Origin: Aporrectodea caliginosa
Taxonomy: Eukaryota; Annelida; Clitellata; Crassiclitellata; Lumbricidae
Direction of reading: 5' to 3'
NCBI GenBank assembly: GCA_020284085.1
Contig: JACEVL010006447.1
Coordinates: forward strand, 1,432,882 to 1,496,881
Length of the DNA stretch: 64,000 nucleotides
Below, piece after piece: positions 57,795 through 64,000 of the stretch. Under the pieces are notes generated by a model. That model worked only from the letters and a program-made list of their open reading frames with translations. It did not search any database and was not told where the DNA came from. Numbering within the stretch: position 1 is the first letter of the stretch; every line of letters starts with the position of its first letter. Both the position numbers and the translations under genes were made by a program.

Positions 57795-57869
57795 GAACGA
57801 GACAGAGAAACAGACAGGGAGAGAGACAGACAGACAGAGACAGACAGAGACAGAGGCAGAGACAGAGAC

Positions 57870-57900
<31 letters not shown>

Positions 57901-57972
57901 CAGTGACAGAGACAACAGAGAGACAGAGATAGAGACAGAGAGACAGAGAGAAAGAGAGAAAGAGAGAGGATC
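57795..57972. repeat. GA/CAGA purine-rich tract
   Basis: Same composition as 23815-24290 but shorter. The Leu/Ser-rich minus-strand frames here are artefacts. Confidence 0.92.
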
Positions 57973-57979
57973 ATCTGAT

Positions 57980-60030
57980 GAGTTACGTACATGTAATCCG
58001 GGAAAAGTGTTAGCAGAAAGCTGACAAATAGAAAGGCATAACATATGTGTGTGTGTGTGTGTTTGCAAAGTTTTTTCCGGGCGCACTTGAAAACCATTGT
58101 GTTTATTCGTTGTTTTTCTAAGTCCAGTTGGGAGCGTCTTTGAGGCGTCTCTTTCAAGTGTTACTTTATAAATCTGGAATTTACAATTACAATTATAATT
58201 ACAATAACCAATAGAGACAATTTTGTTCAGCCAGGACTTGACGAGTTAAAACCAGTTCCGGTCGTTCATTTTATTGCATCCGGACAAATTGTAAGAACCT
58301 GAGGACAATAGCTGCACTCGGGCCTAAAAAGACAAGGATAGACTGAATGAACTTACACATACAAAGAAACAGTGGGACATACACGAGCTGTGGCACACAC
58401 ACGTAGAAAGCAAACTGTTCATTAAGATGATAGATCTGCAGACATCCTCTGTATGGACGACTTATACAAGCATAAAAACGGATCTAAAACTGCATTCACA
58501 TAAACCCATGCAACCGCATACATAATCAGACCTACGTACAATACGATGACAAACACAGCCAGACAGACAAACAAACAGACACAGACAAAGAAACAGACTC
58601 AGAACACATGCACACAGACGAAATGGAAAGACTTAAAAAGCAAGGTAGCCTTATCGAGTATTCGTGAATGGTGCGGCAGGTGCTAATGGCACTGCAGGTG
58701 CTGAAGTGTTAATTTGTTTGTAAGAAAGGAAGTGGATATTCAGTCTAAGTTTATTGGTCTTACGAGGGCTATATTTAAAAGGTGGAAGAAAAAGGAAAGG
58801 ATGAACAACACTACGAGGCGTTCGTTGCCCCTGTTGTCCCTCGCAATAGCCATTCTAATCAGAAGCCTCATCTGCGTATTTCACAGCTGCGCAAAACCTC
58901 AGGAATTCTTATATAGCTTTGCCTGTATGTCGCTCTGTATAATGTCTGCATGTCTTTTCCTGCGGCTCTTCATTCGTGTGTCTTATTCTTCATTCTTCTT
59001 ATGTTTATCAGTGATGCTTCGTGTGTAAGGGAGGAACTGCGAGGACTTACCTTGTTCTTAATTTCGATGACATCATCTCATCTAGTCGAATCGGTGAGCT
59101 ACTAGGAGAAGTACATCACTTCGGATGTAAACTTTTGATAGTTGTATACACGACAAATCAACACAGCGTCAGAATGATATGTATATCGCATCGTATGAAC
59201 TTCCAAAGCTCTGTAATGGAAAGCAGGTCATTTGGATGGCACAACGTTAAGGCGCCAGGAGTAAAACCAACTCTTGACAATCAGTATAGAATGCTATAGA
59301 TCTAGGTTTGTCGATATTATATGTTGTAGTGAAATTAGATTTTAATCCCTTAGGAAACCAGTTTAAACAATACTTTTAACGCTGCAATATTCTAGTTTTT
59401 TTCAGCAATAACATTAAGTGACAGAAGAAATTGAAATGGTCATTTACGAAGCAGTCAGAATATCTATTTTAATAAACTCGTCATCGTTTAAGCCATACTG
59501 TGATTCGAATATAGTAGGCCTAAGCCTACTTCAATCATGAGAGAGCATTCTTTTTTTGAGCTTAGGCCTACAGGAGAAGAAGAATTCTCAGACTGGAGAA
59601 TTCAGCCATGTGGTTTTAGGACAAAAAACATAATCAAACCCACATGATTTAAGTGGGTATACAAGAAGTAGAAACCTCAAGTTTCATTTCGCTAAAAACA
59701 CAAAGCAGCTCCACACCCTCAAACTCATTCTATCTCTGTTATAAATAATTTCTTGTCATTTCCATTTTCTTACGGATATCTTTTTCGGCGCACAGTAGGC
59801 TTTTATAATTCATAGTCCTAACGAGATTAAGTCTAGCTCTGCTTGATAATTATGGCGATGTTCTTAATATTCGCAATCATCTATGTTACTATCAGTTTTA
59901 TTGTATAGGTTTCATGATGCTAGCTTAGGATTTAGTGGTTATCTGTTTAATTGCAGTTATATAACGGTCAGCATCAATGTATAAACCAGCATCACTGGCC
60001 TTTCCTCTTTGTGATGTAGTCTATTTAAGC
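57980..60030. other. No recognisable gene
   Basis: A TTACAATTA-rich string at about 58177-58205 may be a LINE tail. ACAGACAAAC-type low complexity lies at 58555-58600. Confidence 0.45.
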
Positions 60031-60034
60031 TTCA

Positions 60035-60494
60035 TTTATCCTCAATGCTGCCGCCCGTCTTATAGGTGGCATCCCGAGGTTTGCCCACGTACAGTATCCA
60101 CTTTCATTCAGGACTCCCTTCACTGGCTGCCTGTCCATCAACGCATCCAGTTTAAGATTCTTACCTTTATACGGAACGGTCTTGTCGGCTCTGCTCCGTC
60201 CTATTTGACGACTTTATGCACTGCCATCTCCTCCCCTCTGCCTCCATGGCCGGGTTTCCCTTCGGTCAGTTGCCCGTGGCCTTCTGCTGGTTCCCCGTAT
60301 GCGCACCGTTACGGCCCAATCGAAGAGGTTTGCTTAATTTGTTGTCCCATCCACCTGGAATCGTCTTCCTCAGGACCTAACGCTACTTAGTCTCTGCCCT
60401 CCAATTCCACAAGCGCCTGAAAACTTTCCTGTTCTTCAGTCTTTTCTGAGCGGCGCATTATAAAATTTCTATTACAATTACAATTGCATTACAA
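60035..60494 (+). pseudogene. LINE reverse-transcriptase C-terminal fragment with (TTACAA)n tail
   Basis: Pieces of one LINE protein appear in order across three frames: LNAAARLIGGIPRFAHVQY (60035 on), DSLHWLPVHQRIQFKILTFI with APSYLTTLC (60107-60220), STWNRLPQDLT (about 60347), and FHKRLKTFLFFSLF-stop ending near 60449. The motif set is that of CR1/L2-like LINE C-termini. At least three frameshifts and a stop make it dead. It ends in ATTACAATTACAATTGCATT, a microsatellite tail typical of such LINEs. Similar TTACAATTA strings at about 57240 and 58180 may be tails of lost copies. Confidence 0.8.
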
Positions 60495-60499
60495 GACAT

Positions 60500-62690
60500 A
60501 ATAATACTACTAAGATTAGGTCTGGGAGAACTTTCTGCTGTATTCTGAATCAAAATGGATAGAAGGAATTCAGCTGAAAAGATCTCAATTAGCAGTATAC
60601 GGTCAGCACTTAATATGTTGGTTCCGATCAGACGATGCATGGCCAAGCACAGCAAGGGAATAGTGAAACCTTCAACTGCGGTCGGTAATTTCATATCGGT
60701 AGAGGAAAGACGCGGGTCTTTGGAGTGACGTCGGCTGCTATAGTCACTCGTAACATTGCAAATGTCTGCAATCTACCGACAGTTAGACAACGAATGCATG
60801 TTCGCGTACACCTGGAAGCTAGAAAGATAGCTAGACGTGCATCATCTTCCACCAATGGAGGACTGCTGGGCGGTGGCGTTATCTTTACTTCGCAATTTAC
60901 ACGCAGCTGAACATGATGTATTCTGTAAGCTACGAATGGATATCCACTGTTTGGGGTAGTGTCCACCAATGGTGACTCTTCTAGCTCTCTGTACATTGCT
61001 TTTTTTACTGATAAAATTTCTTGTCTTAATGACGTCTACATCATACAGGCCAGCGTAGATAGCACTTCTGATTAGTTTTCTCTCTAAAGTAGCGCTAAAT
61101 GAATATCTAAATTCATGTTACATGCATTTGCAACTGAAAAATAATAGTCCATGTGGAATTTGTAAAGGGATAGGTAGGAAGTTCCCTACTAACAGGTGCA
61201 GACTGTTCTGCGATGGTGTGCAATTTCCCCTTTCAATTCCTACGGCGGTGTTTGTATGTGTGGGCCTACACCTAATGAAAAACAACGTTAGTTCTGTGTT
61301 GTATGATGTGAGCCACTTTAACATCGTTAAACCGCCCGAAAGTGCACTCAATAGGACATTAGCAATCTCAGACAAAAGACACATTACAATAGTATATGCA
61401 GCTATAAGGCGTATATGAAAGGAAAACTCGTTTCGTACGCGGAAAGTGATACTGAGTCTTTACTGACGCATTAGGTACCTGGAAAACATAAATTCATATA
61501 AAGAACTTGATTGCATGAAAGCCAACGATAGCCAGGAAGGATTAAAACAGTCAGCAGCAAAGTACTTAGCAGGAAAGTCAAAGATAATATTACAGAACAA
61601 ATTAAAGTTCAAGCTTCGACAGATAACATTATCATTCCTGTATTACAGGAACTTTGCTACGGGTGTTAAAGCATGCGTAGAGTTTGTCTAATGAGAAGGC
61701 GAAATTGCTGGGATCACGTTTGGGAGAATGGAAGTAGTAGAAGCCAGAAAGATTTATCATTTTCGTTAACGTCGTGATGGATTGGAAGTATTCATCAGAT
61801 GGAAAGTAGTATGCCTGCACTGATGTAAATTGTGTTATGAGAGAACTAAGCTACGAATACCATCCTTATTGATTCCAGCAAGGTCAATATAAAGCAGTGC
61901 GCCTAAACATTTGTAATAAAAAACCATCTATACCCGTGGCACATGCGTAGGCACAAAGAGACGTACGAGTATATGGAAGTTCTACTAAATGTAAGAAAAT
62001 GCAACAAGTGGAACAGTAGGCGTATGTGGAAACCTAACAGTCATAGGCCTGCATGGGAAGCTATCAAACAGGTTGTTCACAATTCCACCGTATTTGTTCC
62101 TTGTTCATGTGCTGAGAGAGGACCCAACAGGCCTCTTCCAACCTCTCGGATGGCCGGAAATCATTGCTCGCAAAACCCTGGTCACCTTCGATGTGTCCGA
62201 GCAGACGGCCCCTTCTTACTTGAATTATCTGGTATGTGCATCATCCGGTGGTAAAATAATGGCGTTGATAACGTTCACTGTATACGGAATGCGCAGTATC
62301 TTATTGAGACACTACGGTGGAAGGGAAGGAACTTCATCTCCAGCTCATTGGTAAGCGGTCATGTCTCTGCTCCATACAGCACGACGGGCATTAAACAGAT
62401 TGAGTGTCATGTCTATGATCTATCCGAATGTTGTGGTTCTATACTCTTCGTTGTAGGCTGGCCGATCGTCATTTATAATAAGAATCTCTTTTTACAAAAT
62501 ATTTCTCCCTTTCCATCAGTCGACCTTCGAAGGTCAGCTGTTTTCTGTTAATCCAGACCAATCAGAGATCAGCTCGAAGCTCTGATGGAAGCCCTCCAGC
62601 TTCTCATCAACGTGTATGAACAATGCCGATAAAACGGCAGCAAAAAGCAAGCAACTGGAACAAGAAAAAAGGACCTGATTCAATAAGCGA
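60500..62690. other. No recognisable gene
   Basis: Overlapping frames at 61943-62354 have a protein-like look (LFQPLGWPEIIARKT) but no family I can name. Confidence 0.4.
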
Positions 62691-62699
62691 CGTTTATGC

Positions 62700-62890
62700 C
62701 ATTCGTTTGTTGGCCTCTCTGTGCGCCGCTCTCTGTCTGCTTGCCTGCACGTCTGCCTCCTTGCTTCCTTCTTTCTCGTCCTTTTTCCCGTCTCTGTATC
62801 TCTCTGCCTCTGCATGTCTGCATCTGTCTCTCGGTCTGTTTGACTCTCTGTCCCTCTGCCTGTCTCTGGCTCTCTCGCTCTCTAGCTGCC
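62700..62890. repeat. CTCT/CTGT pyrimidine-rich tract
   Basis: Imperfect CTGTCTCT units. Frames on both strands follow the repeat. Confidence 0.85.
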
Positions 62891-63469
62891 AGATATTACC
62901 TTCTCTTTCTCCGTTTCGAGACATCCTCCTTTAGGGTTGATTGTCCAACGTCTCAGCCTCACCTCTAATTTGATTTAACTGCTGGGTGACTGCCTCCTTA
63001 TCCTAGACCACAATAAACGAAAGCCTACAACTGTGTGTAGTTTCTCTGTCTGCTGTCGTCTTTCTTCGTGTAATATGGTTAGTTATAATTAAGTTACTGG
63101 GTGTTTTACAAACGCTGGAAGTTCCAAAGCAAAATTTGTAACTAACCTAGCAAAGTAAAACCGCCAGTTGAGCAACAGTTAATAGCAATCGCAGGAATTG
63201 TCTCGGCAGATCTTCAGGGTGTCATGGAGTGCGAACAAGTAAAACGAGTTGGTGTTGGAGACTGCTAGAGTAGAAAGGAGTCTACTCAGAGTGATCAGAA
63301 TCTGTGCTCTGTTGCATTACAACTGCCCTTTAGATAGAAGAGAAGGGTAAACAGTGCAAAGCAAGTAATTTCTGAAACGAAGACCTGCATTATAACAGTT
63401 ACAAAACTGATTAGAGATGACAATGAAGTCCAGTTGATAAGTCGATCGAATACGGTTTCTTCTCGCTCT

Positions 63470-63605
63470 CGACTCAGAATTTATAGGTCTCGATTTTGAC
63501 GAGACCCATTGTTTCGGTCTCATCTCGGACCATATTACGTCAAGGTCTCAGTTCCGTCTCGGTCTCCGGCATGATGTCTCAGGTCTTGTTATGGTCTCTA
63601 TCCAA
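63470..63605. repeat. GGTCTC-rich repeated patch
   Basis: GGTCTC or TCTCGG recurs at least seven times (for example TAGGTCTCGATT, TTTCGGTCTCATCTCGG, GTCTCGGTCTCCGG), plus GACGAGACC inverted. It resembles the subterminal region of a DNA transposon, but I found no matching ends. Confidence 0.5.
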
Positions 63606-64000
63606 AAGATCCAGTGTACTTCCTACTATGACTGGTATATTGACCTTTAGAGATAGTGTTGAACTTTATTATGATTAAAAAAACTGGAGATCGGAAAGCA
63701 GCACAGAGAGACATAATTAACAATGCAATAAAACTGTAGTTGATATTGCCCTCCTTCCAAAGTTCAGAAGTGCACATACGCCCAAACGACAGAACATCGA
63801 TGACGCAAATATGCGTGAAGGATGCTCACATTGCTCAGGGTTCTAACAGAGTGAGGCTCGAACTACTACTACTCACCGCGTTAGTCTACCGGGCTTCACA
63901 TAGGGTGAAATGTTTAATGTGATTTTGAGCACCATCGCTTTATATTTTTATTAAAATGTAAAAACAGTAATAAATTATCTGCAGCGTGTCAAATAATTTA

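Overview
The window looks like ordinary non-coding DNA from a repeat-rich animal genome, most likely a marine invertebrate. I cannot fix the phylum from sequence alone. The reasons are: very low coding density, A/T-rich DNA with many microsatellites, tRNA-derived SINEs, non-LTR retrotransposon remnants, several kinds of cut-and-paste DNA transposon, and one intron-free array of KRAB-style C2H2 zinc fingers with HTGEKP linkers. There are no operons, bacterial gene starts or CRISPR arrays. Most open reading frames here are chance frames or run through simple repeats.

The only convincing host-type coding sequence is a 12-finger C2H2 protein at 33905-35365 (+). It carries signs of decay at both ends. 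An in-frame TAA replaces the Tyr codon of a linker just upstream, with another complete finger before it. A 5-bp net insertion breaks a second copy of its C-terminal C-x2-C module. It is either a shortened functional gene or a young pseudogene.

Layout. 1-5 kb: a LINE C-terminal fragment, a tRNA-derived SINE (family B), and a mosaic of inverted and direct repeats around a CT microsatellite. 5-14 kb: little recognisable, apart from a 47-nt palindrome at 6.7 kb and a 209-bp piggyBac-like MITE at 10 kb. 14-21 kb: a tRNA-like SINE head, a complete hAT-like element with ATTCGGCCGAAT subterminal palindromes (17131-17967), a SINE A copy, a candidate TIR element and a small TIR element (20149-20331). 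21-32 kb: a roughly 36-bp minisatellite, long GA, GAA and CTA/CTG tracts, a 30-bp-stem hairpin, a truncated SINE A and a LINE end. 32.7-37 kb: a second, inverted copy of the hAT-like element, the zinc-finger gene, then a MITE with a perfect 8-bp target duplication that has a SINE A inserted inside it. 38-43 kb: another hAT-type MITE, a second copy of the 20.1 kb element, and a piggyBac-like element sitting in one of two diverged repeat copies, the other of which keeps the unfilled site. 47.7-49.5 kb: a 1.8-kb element with GGGGAGACCGGGG inverted termini and internal CACATTGGGACA-type motifs. 50-64 kb: mostly featureless, with CA, GA and CT tracts and one more LINE C-terminal fragment at 60 kb.

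The most striking genome-scale signal is the palindrome TAGGCCTA. I found 30 exact copies, against fewer than one expected by base composition, in many unrelated flanks. The best sequence-supported stories are transposition histories: nested insertion, filled versus empty site, and paired copies of three transposon families. I did not find a clearly novel protein system.
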